NCBI RefSeq assembly: GCF_010725485.1
Contig: NZ_AP022598.1
Span: 4,402,001-4,466,000 of the forward strand
Direction: 5' to 3'
Source of the DNA: Mycolicibacterium parafortuitum
GTDB taxonomy: Bacteria; Actinomycetota; Actinomycetes; Mycobacteriales; Mycobacteriaceae
Length of the DNA stretch: 64,000 nt
In this document: positions 56,975-64,000 of the stretch, piece by piece
How the letters are laid out: each line of letters opens with the position of its first letter
Position numbering within the stretch: position 1 is the stretch's first letter
Notes under the pieces: generated by a model
Told to the model about the DNA's origin: nothing
The model's input: the letters and a program-made list of their open reading frames with translations, nothing else
Database searches by the model: none
Made by a program: the position numbers and the translations under genes

Positions 56975-57940
56975 TCAGACCAGTACGTCGCGGATGGCGG
57001 CATCCAGGAACTCGGCGAACCCGGCATCGTTGCCGGGGCTGGCGACGCAGTGGCCGAGCGGTGAATCGTAGGGCCGAAGCTCGGCGTTGGGCATCTGCAC
57101 GACCTCGAGTCCGTTGTCCTCTGGCGGGAAGTACAGGTCCTGGGTGCACGGGATCAGGATGGCGCGCGCGGTGGTCGCTGCGAGCGCGGTGTGAAAGTCG
57201 CCGTGGTACAGCGGGTTTGCGCTGATATCGCTGGTCTTCCAACTCCAGATCTTGGCCAGCAGGTCGTGGGCGTTCCAGTTGTCGACGTGGTCGTGCTCCC
57301 AGTCGACCAGCAGGTCCTCGACCGTGTCGTAGCCGAGGGAGCGGAAGTGCCCGTCCCGGTAGAACGTCTGCGAGTACGCCCACCCGGCGTAGACCCGGGC
57401 GAACGCCTTCAAACCTCGGATCGGTGACCCGTGCTCCCAGAGTGGGTCCGCCCGCAGCGCCGCCTTGATGCCCTCCAGGAACACCACGTTGTGCGGTGAG
57501 GTCCTGGCCGAGGCGCAGAACGGGACGATCGCGTCGACCACCTCGGGATACATCGCACCCCAGTGGTAGGCCTGACAACCCGCCATCGACCAGCCGGCCA
57601 CCAGTGCGATCCGCTGCACACCGAGTTCCTCGAACAGCAGCTGGTGCTGGCACCGAACGTTGTCGTAGAGCGTCACGTGCGGGAATGCCGCGCCCTGCTG
57701 CGGCGGGGCCGCGGTCGACGGTGAGGTCGACAGCCCGTTGCCGAACATGTTGACCGACACCACGAAATGACGTGCGGGGTCGATGGCCCGCCCCGGACCG
57801 AAGAAGCCTTCGTTGCGGATGTGGGTTCCGGTGTAGAACGTGGGCAGGACGACGACGTTGTCGCCTGCCTCGTTCAGTCGACCATAGGTCTTGTACGCCA
57901 GTACCGCATTCGACAGCGTCTCACCGCTGAGCAGGGGCAC
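56975..57940 (-). CDS. Homoserine O-acetyltransferase-like alpha/beta hydrolase
   Basis: A 321-residue alpha/beta-fold protein of the homoserine acetyltransferase (MetX-like) superfamily. LSGETLSNAVLAYKTYG, FGNGLSTSPS, the nucleophile elbow GWSMAG and the C-terminal SPLGHCVASPG are visible. True MetX is longer; this short form is usually annotated only as a hydrolase. The GTG at 57940 has no ribosome binding site. It starts 25 bases after the glutamine-synthetase-like stop, so translation is probably coupled. An ATG at 57963 is out of frame. Confidence 0.82.
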   Translation of the reverse strand: MPLLSGETLSNAVLAYKTYGRLNEAGDNVVVLPTFYTGTHIRNEGFFGPGRAIDPARHFVVSVNMFGNGLSTSPSTAAPPQQGAAFPHVTLYDNVRCQHQLLFEELGVQRIALVAGWSMAGCQAYHWGAMYPEVVDAIVPFCASARTSPHNVVFLEGIKAALRADPLWEHGSPIRGLKAFARVYAGWAYSQTFYRDGHFRSLGYDTVEDLLVDWEHDHVDNWNAHDLLAKIWSWKTSDISANPLYHGDFHTALAATTARAILIPCTQDLYFPPEDNGLEVVQMPNAELRPYDSPLGHCVASPGNDAGFAEFLDAAIRDVLV

Positions 57941-57965
57941 ATCGCCGAGGTCGAAGTTGTCATGG

Positions 57966-59420
57966 TCAGTAGAGGCGTAGATACTCTTCGACCTCCCAGT
58001 CGGTGACGGTCTGGTGATAGCGCTCCCACTCGTCGAGCTTGTAGTCGACGTAGGACTTGAGCATCGTCTGTCCCAGGACGCCTGCGATCAGCTCATCCTT
58101 CTGGAGATGGGTCACGGCGTCGAGCAGGTTCCGGGGGAGCCGGCGGATGCCCAAGGCCTCACCCTCTTCCGCCGTCATCGAGTACAGGTCGCGATCGGTG
58201 GGCTCGCCGGGGTCGGTGCCGGTGACGATGCCCTCGACGCCGGCCGCGAGCGTACAGGCCAGGGCCAGGTAGACGTTCATGCACATGTCGGCGGCGCGGT
58301 TCTCGATGCAGTAGCGGCTCTGCGGCAGGCGGAACTGGGCGGCTCGGTTGTTGTGGCCGTAGGTGATGTTGGTGGGCGCCCAGGTGAACGTTCCACCTTC
58401 GAGGCCACCCACTCGGGGTACAAGCCCGTTGTAGGAGTTGACCGTTGGGCAGGTGATGGCGGTCAGCGCCTCGGAGTGGGCGAGCAGGCCGCCGACGGCG
58501 TAGCGGGACTCGTCGCTCCAGCCGCCGCCGGGGCTTTCGAACAGGTTCTCGTCGGGGGCATCCACGGAGCGCAACGAGAAGTTGATGTGCGCACCTGAAC
58601 GCCAGTCACCCGTCGTGGGTTTCGGCATGAACGTGACGAACATGCCGTGCCGTTTGGCAACCTCTTTGAGCGCCAGACGCAGGAAGACGAGACGGTCGGC
58701 CATCTGGAGCAGGTTCGTGTAGTGGAAGTCGAGTTCGAACTGGGAGTAGGCGCCCTCGGCCACCACGTCGTGCAGGTTCCAGCCCAGTTCCTCGAGCATG
58801 TCCATCATGTCTTTGAGGAACGGCATCGCGTCCAGGGAGTGTTCGACGTCGTATCCGTAGGCCTGCCGACGCGGACGCAGACCACCGACCTGCTGGGGAT
58901 CGGTGTCGAAAGCCTTGACGGGCCTGCCGTTCTCGTCATAGCGCATGACGATGAACTCAGGTTCGATTCCGGCGTAGCCGATGTAACCCTGTTGCGCCGC
59001 TTCATGAATGGCGCGTTTGAGTGCTTGTCGGGGGCAGACGTTGTAGGGCTTGTCTTCCCAGAACAGGTCGGCGAAGATGATCGCGGTGCTGGTATCCCAG
59101 GGGCAGATATAGACCGCGTCGAGGTCGGGCACCGGGATCTGATCGGAGTCGGCCGCGCTCAGTTCCGGCACGAAGGACACCGAGTGCACGGCGAACTGCG
59201 GGCCCTTGCCCTTGCAGAGCGCTTCGAAGTCGCTCATCGGCACGGGCTTGGTCTTCGGGACGCCGAACAGGTCGATCCAGCACGACAGCACGTACTTGAC
59301 CCCGGCGGCTTCCAGTTCGGCGCGAACGGCGGCGATTTTCGCGTCGTCGGGCAATGCCTGCGCCAAGGTGTCTGCGTAGAGCGGCGCGGTGCTGGTGTCG
59401 GGATCGAGCGTGCTCGTCAT
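57966..59420 (-). CDS. Gamma-glutamylmethylamide synthetase-like glutamine synthetase
   Basis: A 484-residue glutamine-synthetase-fold ligase of the GlnT/GMAS type. It shares with gamma-glutamylmethylamide synthetase KYVLSCWIDLFGVPKTK, GIEPEF, YSQFELDFHYTNLLQMADR, PTVNSYN and the end motif WERYHQTVTDWEVEEYLRLY. The catalytic core (NNRAAQFRLP, IENRAADM, N-x-YL) keeps the metal and substrate residues. These enzymes join glutamate to methylamine or other amines using ATP. GAGAGTC precedes the ATG. It heads a three-gene series with a hydrolase and a GMC oxidase. Confidence 0.88.
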   Translation of the reverse strand: MTSTLDPDTSTAPLYADTLAQALPDDAKIAAVRAELEAAGVKYVLSCWIDLFGVPKTKPVPMSDFEALCKGKGPQFAVHSVSFVPELSAADSDQIPVPDLDAVYICPWDTSTAIIFADLFWEDKPYNVCPRQALKRAIHEAAQQGYIGYAGIEPEFIVMRYDENGRPVKAFDTDPQQVGGLRPRRQAYGYDVEHSLDAMPFLKDMMDMLEELGWNLHDVVAEGAYSQFELDFHYTNLLQMADRLVFLRLALKEVAKRHGMFVTFMPKPTTGDWRSGAHINFSLRSVDAPDENLFESPGGGWSDESRYAVGGLLAHSEALTAITCPTVNSYNGLVPRVGGLEGGTFTWAPTNITYGHNNRAAQFRLPQSRYCIENRAADMCMNVYLALACTLAAGVEGIVTGTDPGEPTDRDLYSMTAEEGEALGIRRLPRNLLDAVTHLQKDELIAGVLGQTMLKSYVDYKLDEWERYHQTVTDWEVEEYLRLY

Positions 59421-59546
59421 GACTCTCTTTTCGACGCAGGGTTTCTTGCCGAGAGTCACCGTATCGCCAGATGAAACGGGTCGCATCTGGAAGCGGAGGG
59501 AAAACACCGACATACCGTTGTCGTGGCGGTGGCCGACGCTGAGGTC

Positions 59547-59951
59547 ATGACTGAGAACCTGAACACGGTGGAGACAGACACGGCTGCTGCGGATGCGGGG
59601 CTGGCGGTGTGGTTGGAGATGTGGAACAGCGACAGTGCGATCGCACGTCGGATCTGCAGTGAGGATTTCCGGATTCACTTCTTGATCCCCGATTCCGACG
59701 GATCGAACCCTGGCGACGATGTGCTGGGCGCGCAGAGTTTCGTTCGGTTTCTGGATCGGTGGCGCGAGCGACATCCGGGTGTGGTCTTCACCGAGGTGGC
59801 GCGGGCGGTGGACGGTGCGCACGGGCGGATGCTGTGGAACATGCAAGCCGGGGACGTCGTTGCGGGTGGGATCGATGTCTTCGACTTCACAGAGGACGGG
59901 ATGATCCGCGAGGTGTGGTCGGTGAACGGAACGCGCGCGCACCTGACTTGA
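59547..59951 (+). CDS. SnoaL-like small protein
   Basis: A 134-residue NTF2/SnoaL-like protein. Typical are AVWLEMWNSDSAIARRICSEDF, RFLDRWRERHPG and DVFDFTEDGMIREVWSVNG. The first residues from the GTG at 59523 are uncertain, so the ATG at 59547 is taken. It is divergent from the synthetase-like gene and 19 bases upstream of a WYL regulator on the same strand. Function unknown. Confidence 0.8.
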   Translation: MTENLNTVETDTAAADAGLAVWLEMWNSDSAIARRICSEDFRIHFLIPDSDGSNPGDDVLGAQSFVRFLDRWRERHPGVVFTEVARAVDGAHGRMLWNMQAGDVVAGGIDVFDFTEDGMIREVWSVNGTRAHLT

Positions 59952-59970
59952 GACCGGGAGACTTGAGCTC

Positions 59971-60663
59971 GTGAGGAGAGCCGAGCGGCTGTACGCGCTG
60001 GTGGATCTGCTGCGGGGGTCGCGCCGGCCGTTGTCGGCTGCGCGGCTCTCCGAGGAGTTCGACGTTTCCAAGCGCACGATTGAGCGCGATATCCAGTCGC
60101 TGCAGCTTGCGGGGGTTCCGATCTATGCCGACCACGGGGTGTCGGGCGGATACTCGATTCTGCGGGAGCACTCGTTGCCGCCGCTGAATCTCACGGTGCC
60201 GGAGTCACTGGCGGTGCTTGCCGGGCTTGGCTTGGTGGAGACCTCACCGTACGGTGCCGCGGCACGCCGGGCGCGGGCGAAGATCCTCGCAATCAGCCGC
60301 GAGGATCAGCTCGCGCCGATAGACGAGGCGTTGGCGTCGATGTTCGTCATCGACGCCCAGCCGCCGACCGAGGCAGCGGTCGCCCTGATTCCGGAGGCGA
60401 TCGCCGCGCGCCGGGTCGTCCGGTTGAGCTATACCGCCAAAGACGGTGCGACCCACACCATCCGTGACGTAGAGGCGATGGGACTGCTGCGCGGAGGTGC
60501 CGCCTGGTTGTTCGTCGGGTGGTGCCGGCTGCGCGAAGGCATCCGCGGATTCCAGCTCGACCGCATCCGGCAGTTGGAGATCACCGATGAAGTGTTCCCC
60601 GAACGTGATTCGGCGGTCCTGGAGGCGGATCTGTCGCGGTGGAGCACGCGGCGGCTCGGGTGA
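59971..60663 (+). CDS. WYL-domain HTH transcription regulator
   Basis: A 230-residue YafY-type regulator. An HTH_11 winged helix is at 1-60 (RLSEEFDVSKRTIERDIQSL). The WYL domain spans about 140-220, with VVRLSYTAKDG, LLRGGAAWLFVGWCRLR and GFQLDRI. WYL domains sense nucleic acid or nucleotide ligands. It may regulate the SnoaL gene and the divergent synthetase operon. Start is GTG. Confidence 0.9.
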   Translation: MRRAERLYALVDLLRGSRRPLSAARLSEEFDVSKRTIERDIQSLQLAGVPIYADHGVSGGYSILREHSLPPLNLTVPESLAVLAGLGLVETSPYGAAARRARAKILAISREDQLAPIDEALASMFVIDAQPPTEAAVALIPEAIAARRVVRLSYTAKDGATHTIRDVEAMGLLRGGAAWLFVGWCRLREGIRGFQLDRIRQLEITDEVFPERDSAVLEADLSRWSTRRLG

Positions 60664-60670
60664 CCCGGGG

Positions 60671-60877
60671 TTATGCGACGCTGCTGATGATCGCGACGAC
60701 CAGCCCGCCCAGCGTCAACACCCCGACGATCACCGCGGCGGCGATCGCCTGGCGACGCCGGCGCCGACGGGCACCGTCGACGGCCACCGCGAGGATGCCG
60801 AGGATCAACGCCGCGTAGACCGCCAGCCCCACCGTCAGCGCCGGCGCGGTGCTGGCCGCCAGTGTCACAGTGCGCAT
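60671..60877 (-). CDS. Small two-helix membrane protein
   Basis: A 68-residue protein with two hydrophobic helices (about 13-33 and 45-66) around a very basic loop (RRRRRRQ). Positive-inside topology puts both ends outside. No function known. It is convergent with the WYL gene, 7 bases apart. Confidence 0.55.
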   Translation of the reverse strand: MRTVTLAASTAPALTVGLAVYAALILGILAVAVDGARRRRRRQAIAAAVIVGVLTLGGLVVAIISSVA

Positions 60878-61029
60878 GGCGTGAGCCTACGACGGGCGCG
60901 GATTCGTCCGACGCTGAGCCGGCGGCAGACTGCGCACCTGCACTGTGCACTGGCGGATGCGGGACACACCGGCACCGCGTGACCATCGGTTGAAGCTTCG
61001 ATCAGCCATGCGACCGCCGAGGAGTCAAC

Positions 61030-61089
61030 ATGACGGCGCCATCCGTCGATCGTCCCGGCCGCAGCGGGCCGGGACTGTGCCCGCGATGA
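61030..61089 (+). CDS. Possible 19-codon leader peptide
   Basis: GAGGAGTCAAC precedes an ATG at 61030. A 19-codon frame encodes MTAPSVDRPGRSGPGLCPR and stops at a TGA that overlaps the next gene's ATG (ATGATG). The ribosome binding site is better than that of the downstream gene. It may be a coupling leader. Not proven. Confidence 0.35.
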   Translation: MTAPSVDRPGRSGPGLCPR

Positions 61090-62057
61090 TGCGGGCCGTC
61101 GGCGTCACCCGCTATGGCGGCCCCGAGGTGCTGGAACTCGTCGAGGTGCCCCGTCCAGACACCGGGCCGGGGAAGATCCGGGTCCGGGTGCACGCCGCGA
61201 CGGTGAACCCCGGTGACACCCTGCTGCGCATCGGCGACCTCGACGAGGTGTTGCGCGCCGGCCCGCTGTACCCGCCGTACCGACCGGGTATGGAGGCGGC
61301 CGGCGTCGTCGACGAGATCGAACCCGGCGCCGCAACCGATCTCGCGGTCGGGGACCGGGTGATGACCGTCGTCATGCCGATCGACTCCACTGGGGGCGCC
61401 TACGCCGAGTATCTGGTCGTGGACACCGATCAGGTCACCCGCGCCCCGGCGGGCAGCACGCACTCCGAGGCCGCGACGCTACCGATGAACGGACTCACCG
61501 CCCGGCTTGCGCTCGACGTACTGGCGCTGGAGCCAGGGGAAACGGTGGCGGTCACCGGCGCCGCCGGCGCGGTCGGCGGATACGCCATCCAGTTGGCCAA
61601 GGCGGACGGGTTGCGGGTGATCGCCGACGCTGCAGAGTCCGACGAGGCGCTTGTCGCCGCGCTCGGCGCCGATCAAATCGTGGCGCGCGGTCCGGGAGTG
61701 GGGGAGCGCATCCGCCGATGGTGGCCGGGCGGCGTCGCCGCGGTAGTAGATGCGGCGCTACAGGGCCGCGAGGTGGTCCCGGCCCTGCGCGCCGGCGGCC
61801 AGATCGCCGCCGTCCGCGGCTGGGAACTGCCCGACCCCGCTGCGCTGGGCGCCGACCATCACATCACCGTCCGGGAGGTGTTCGTACCGGAATACACCCA
61901 CGCCCACGACAAACTCGACGAACTGCGCAAGCTCGCCGAGGACGGGTCACTCACGCTGCGAGTGGCCCGCACGTATCCGGCGCACCAGGCCGCCGAGGCG
62001 CATCGAGCCCTCGAAGCCGGCGGCATCCGCGGACGCCTCGTCCTCACCTTCGACTGA
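61086..62057 (+). CDS. Quinone-oxidoreductase-like NADP-dependent MDR protein
   Basis: A 323-residue medium-chain dehydrogenase/reductase of the zinc-free quinone oxidoreductase type. GVTRYGGPEVLELVEVP opens the family N-domain, VTGAAGAVGGYAIQLAK is the cofactor loop, and VNPGDTLLR and RPGMEAAGVV fit. It probably reduces a quinone or enone with NADPH. ATG at 61086 or 61089. It lies 13 bases before an SDR gene on the same strand. Confidence 0.88.
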   Translation: MMRAVGVTRYGGPEVLELVEVPRPDTGPGKIRVRVHAATVNPGDTLLRIGDLDEVLRAGPLYPPYRPGMEAAGVVDEIEPGAATDLAVGDRVMTVVMPIDSTGGAYAEYLVVDTDQVTRAPAGSTHSEAATLPMNGLTARLALDVLALEPGETVAVTGAAGAVGGYAIQLAKADGLRVIADAAESDEALVAALGADQIVARGPGVGERIRRWWPGGVAAVVDAALQGREVVPALRAGGQIAAVRGWELPDPAALGADHHITVREVFVPEYTHAHDKLDELRKLAEDGSLTLRVARTYPAHQAAEAHRALEAGGIRGRLVLTFD

Positions 62058-62070
62058 CAGGAGATCCCTC

Positions 62071-62937
62071 ATGGCACTCGCCAACAAGGTTTGGTTCATC
62101 ACCGGATCCTCTCGTGGCTTCGGACGCGCCCTGGTCCAGGCCGCCCTGGCCGCCGGCGACCTGGTCGCAGCGACCGCACGTCGCCCCGAGCAGGTCGCCG
62201 ATCTGGGACGCGAACACCCGGACCGGTTTGTGGCGCTGCCCCTCGACGTCACCGACCGTGCTGCCGTCGACCGGGCCGTCGCGGCTGCCGCGGAGCGGTT
62301 CGGCCGGATCGACGTGGTGGTCAACAATGCCGGCTACGCCGATGTCGCACCGATCGAAACCGGCGCTGAGGAGAACTTCCGCGCCCAATTCGAAACCAAC
62401 TTCTGGGGCGTCTACCACGTCTCGCGAGCAGCGATTCCGGTGCTGCGGGGCCAGGGTGGGGGGCTGGTCATCCAGTTCTCCTCGATGGGCGGACGTGTCG
62501 GCGGCTCGCCGGGTATCGCCTCGTATCAGGCCGCCAAGTTCGCCATCGACGGGTTTTCCCGGGTGCTGCAGGCCGAGACCGAGCCGTTCGGCATCAAGGT
62601 GCTCGTCGTGGAACCCAGCGGCTTCGCCACCGACTGGGCCGGCTCCTCGATGGCCGTCGAGGACATCCCCGACGTCTACACCGACACCGTCGGGGCGATG
62701 TCGGAGGTCCGGCGCAGCGCGGCCGTCACCGCCGGGGATCCGGTCCGGGCCGCCGAGATTCTGGTGCGTCTGGCCCGGCACACCGACATCCCGTATCACC
62801 TGCCCCTCGGGGTGAACGCCGTGGAGGGATCCATCCGCCAGGACGAGTTTCTGCTCGGCGAGGACCGCAGGTGGGCCGCGGTGGGCCGGTCGGCGGACTT
62901 CGGCGAACCGTACCCGGTCGACTTTCCGGCCGCCTGA
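62071..62937 (+). CDS. Short-chain dehydrogenase (SDR)
   Basis: A 288-residue SDR of the longer type. ITGSSRGFGRAL is the cofactor loop, NNAGYAD follows, the catalytic serine is in FSSMGGRVG, and YQAAK carries the tyrosine and lysine. Arginines after strand two (ATARRPEQ) indicate NADP. ACAGGAGATCCCTC precedes the ATG. It forms an operon with the quinone-reductase-like gene. Confidence 0.9.
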   Translation: MALANKVWFITGSSRGFGRALVQAALAAGDLVAATARRPEQVADLGREHPDRFVALPLDVTDRAAVDRAVAAAAERFGRIDVVVNNAGYADVAPIETGAEENFRAQFETNFWGVYHVSRAAIPVLRGQGGGLVIQFSSMGGRVGGSPGIASYQAAKFAIDGFSRVLQAETEPFGIKVLVVEPSGFATDWAGSSMAVEDIPDVYTDTVGAMSEVRRSAAVTAGDPVRAAEILVRLARHTDIPYHLPLGVNAVEGSIRQDEFLLGEDRRWAAVGRSADFGEPYPVDFPAA

Positions 62938-62951
62938 GATGTCTGCCCCGG

Positions 62952-64000
62952 TTACGTCAGCACTTGGGGAAGTTGGCTGCGGGAGCTGATCCCGAGCTTG
63001 GTGAACACCTTGCGCAGGTGGTACTGGACCGTGCGGGCACTGATGAAAAGCCGGGCGCCGATCTCCGGGTTGGACAGCCCGTCGCGGGCCAGCCGGGCCA
63101 CTTGTTCCTCCTGTGCGGTCAGCGCCGCGCCTCCGACGGCGGAGGGTTCATCGGCCGCGACACCGTAACCGGTGGCCCGCAGTTCACGTCCGGCACGCTC
63201 AGCGAAGGCCTGCATCCCCATCGCGATGAACATGTCATGCGCGGTCTGTAACTCGGTGCGGGCCTCGCCGCGCCGGCGCTGCCGCCGCAGCCATTCGCCG
63301 TACACCAAGTGCGCGCGGGCCAGTTCGGTACGGATCCGGGTGCGGCCGAGCCGATCGATGGCCTCGACGTACAAGCGTTCGGCCGCAGCATCGTCGGCAA
63401 GTAACGCCCGCACCCGCGCCTCGGAGCCCAGCGCCCAGTCCGTCCCGCTCGACCGGCTGATCTCGCTGAATCGACGCAATGCGGATTCGGCCTCGTCCTG
63501 CAGACCCAACCGAGCTGCCGCCTCGACCAGTTCGGTGAAGGCCCAGTTGGCTGAGCTCAGCCCTGCCGGATACTCGATGGCTTGACGCGCTGCGTCGAGT
63601 GCGGCCTGGAAGTCACCGAAACCGTTGTGCAGCAGCGCTGTTGCCCACATCGCCACCGAGATGCCGTTGCCCTCGCCTCGAGCGGTGACCTCCGAGATGG
63701 TGCGCGAGCTCAATGCCAGGGCGGTGTCGCGGGCTCCGCGCAGCGCCGCGAGGCCGAGCGCGGCGTAGGGCGCGATGGTGCTCTTGACGGCGTGCTGGGC
63801 CGTCGCCAGTTCCTCGACCAACGCTGCGGCAGCGGATAACTCGCCGGTGAACATGGTCATGAAAGCATGGGTGTTCAGCGCCAGCGGGATATCGCTCAGG
63901 ATGCCCGCGACCCGCACATAATCGACGTAGCCGCTGGACATCTCATGCCAGCGCCGGTCATCCCAGGCCCGGAGCGCAGCGACGGTGGCCAGCCAGGCGC
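62952..64000 (-). CDS. LuxR-type regulator, C-terminal part (partial)
   Basis: The last 349 or so residues of a large LuxR-family regulator; the frame is open to the right window edge. TPR-like helical repeats occupy most of it, and the LuxR HTH is at the C-terminus (LTAQEEQVARLARDGLSNPE, FISARTVQYHLRKVF). Such proteins usually begin with an AAA ATPase, as in the LAL/MalT type, which would lie outside the window. It is convergent with the SDR gene. Confidence 0.88.
   Translation of the reverse strand, partial: AWLATVAALRAWDDRRWHEMSSGYVDYVRVAGILSDIPLALNTHAFMTMFTGELSAAAALVEELATAQHAVKSTIAPYAALGLAALRGARDTALALSSRTISEVTARGEGNGISVAMWATALLHNGFGDFQAALDAARQAIEYPAGLSSANWAFTELVEAAARLGLQDEAESALRRFSEISRSSGTDWALGSEARVRALLADDAAAERLYVEAIDRLGRTRIRTELARAHLVYGEWLRRQRRRGEARTELQTAHDMFIAMGMQAFAERAGRELRATGYGVAADEPSAVGGAALTAQEEQVARLARDGLSNPEIGARLFISARTVQYHLRKVFTKLGISSRSQLPQVLT

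Overview
The window is high-GC actinobacterial DNA and almost certainly comes from a Mycobacterium or Mycolicibacterium chromosome, most likely an environmental fast grower. Markers are a furA-katG pair with the mycobacterial furA promoter, an antigen 85-family mycolyltransferase, a RipD-type pseudo-endopeptidase, a PE-PPE-domain esterase, F420/LLM-type oxidoreductases, an ICL2-type isocitrate lyase, FabG3-like and Tpx proteins close to those of M. tuberculosis, and many leaderless start codons 6-8 bases behind TANNNT boxes. I saw no rRNA, tRNA, insertion sequence, prophage or CRISPR array. The region reads as ordinary chromosome with accessory metabolic islands.

Layout. 0-17 kb: a HAD phosphatase cut by the left edge, a STAS and HATPase partner-switching pair, a FabG3-like dehydrogenase behind a KstR-like operator, CinA, an amidase, YaaA, a proline-tailed NlpC/P60-like protein, and a translationally coupled signalling operon (receiver-SpoIIE phosphatase, CHASE3 histidine kinase, CheY-like receiver, phosphodiesterase-like protein). 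A membrane acyltransferase and a secreted SGNH esterase follow. 17-26 kb: katG/furA, a Dabb protein, truncated haemoglobin N, a glutamine amidotransferase, a degenerate MenC-like protein and isocitrate lyase 2.

26-30 kb: the most distinctive locus. tenA, a URC1-type GTP-cyclohydrolase-II-like gene, URC4 (DUF1688) and upp lie in one direction and look like a bacterial version of the URC pyrimidine-degradation route. The URC1-URC4 junction carries three copies of a 32-bp repeat. Each copy contains an ATGA stop-start, which makes a chain of two identical 11-codon mini-ORFs.

30-46 kb: redox genes (DUF899, tpx), envelope and secreted proteins (RipD-like, PE-PPE esterase with an acidic tail, antigen 85-like), an AMP-dependent ligase, small membrane proteins, and a DJ-1/GlxA pair. 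46-56 kb: an SDR-TetR pair, transporters, a lipoprotein FKBP, several SnoaL/SRPBCC small-molecule proteins, an alpha/beta-hydrolase pseudogene with two frameshifts, an LLM oxidoreductase and an NmrA-like reductase. 55-64 kb: a gamma-glutamylmethylamide-synthetase-like enzyme with a homoserine-acetyltransferase-like hydrolase and a GMC oxidoreductase, a WYL regulator, a quinone-reductase/SDR pair, and a LuxR regulator cut by the right edge.

All functions are inferred from translated motifs and family resemblance. No database search was run.
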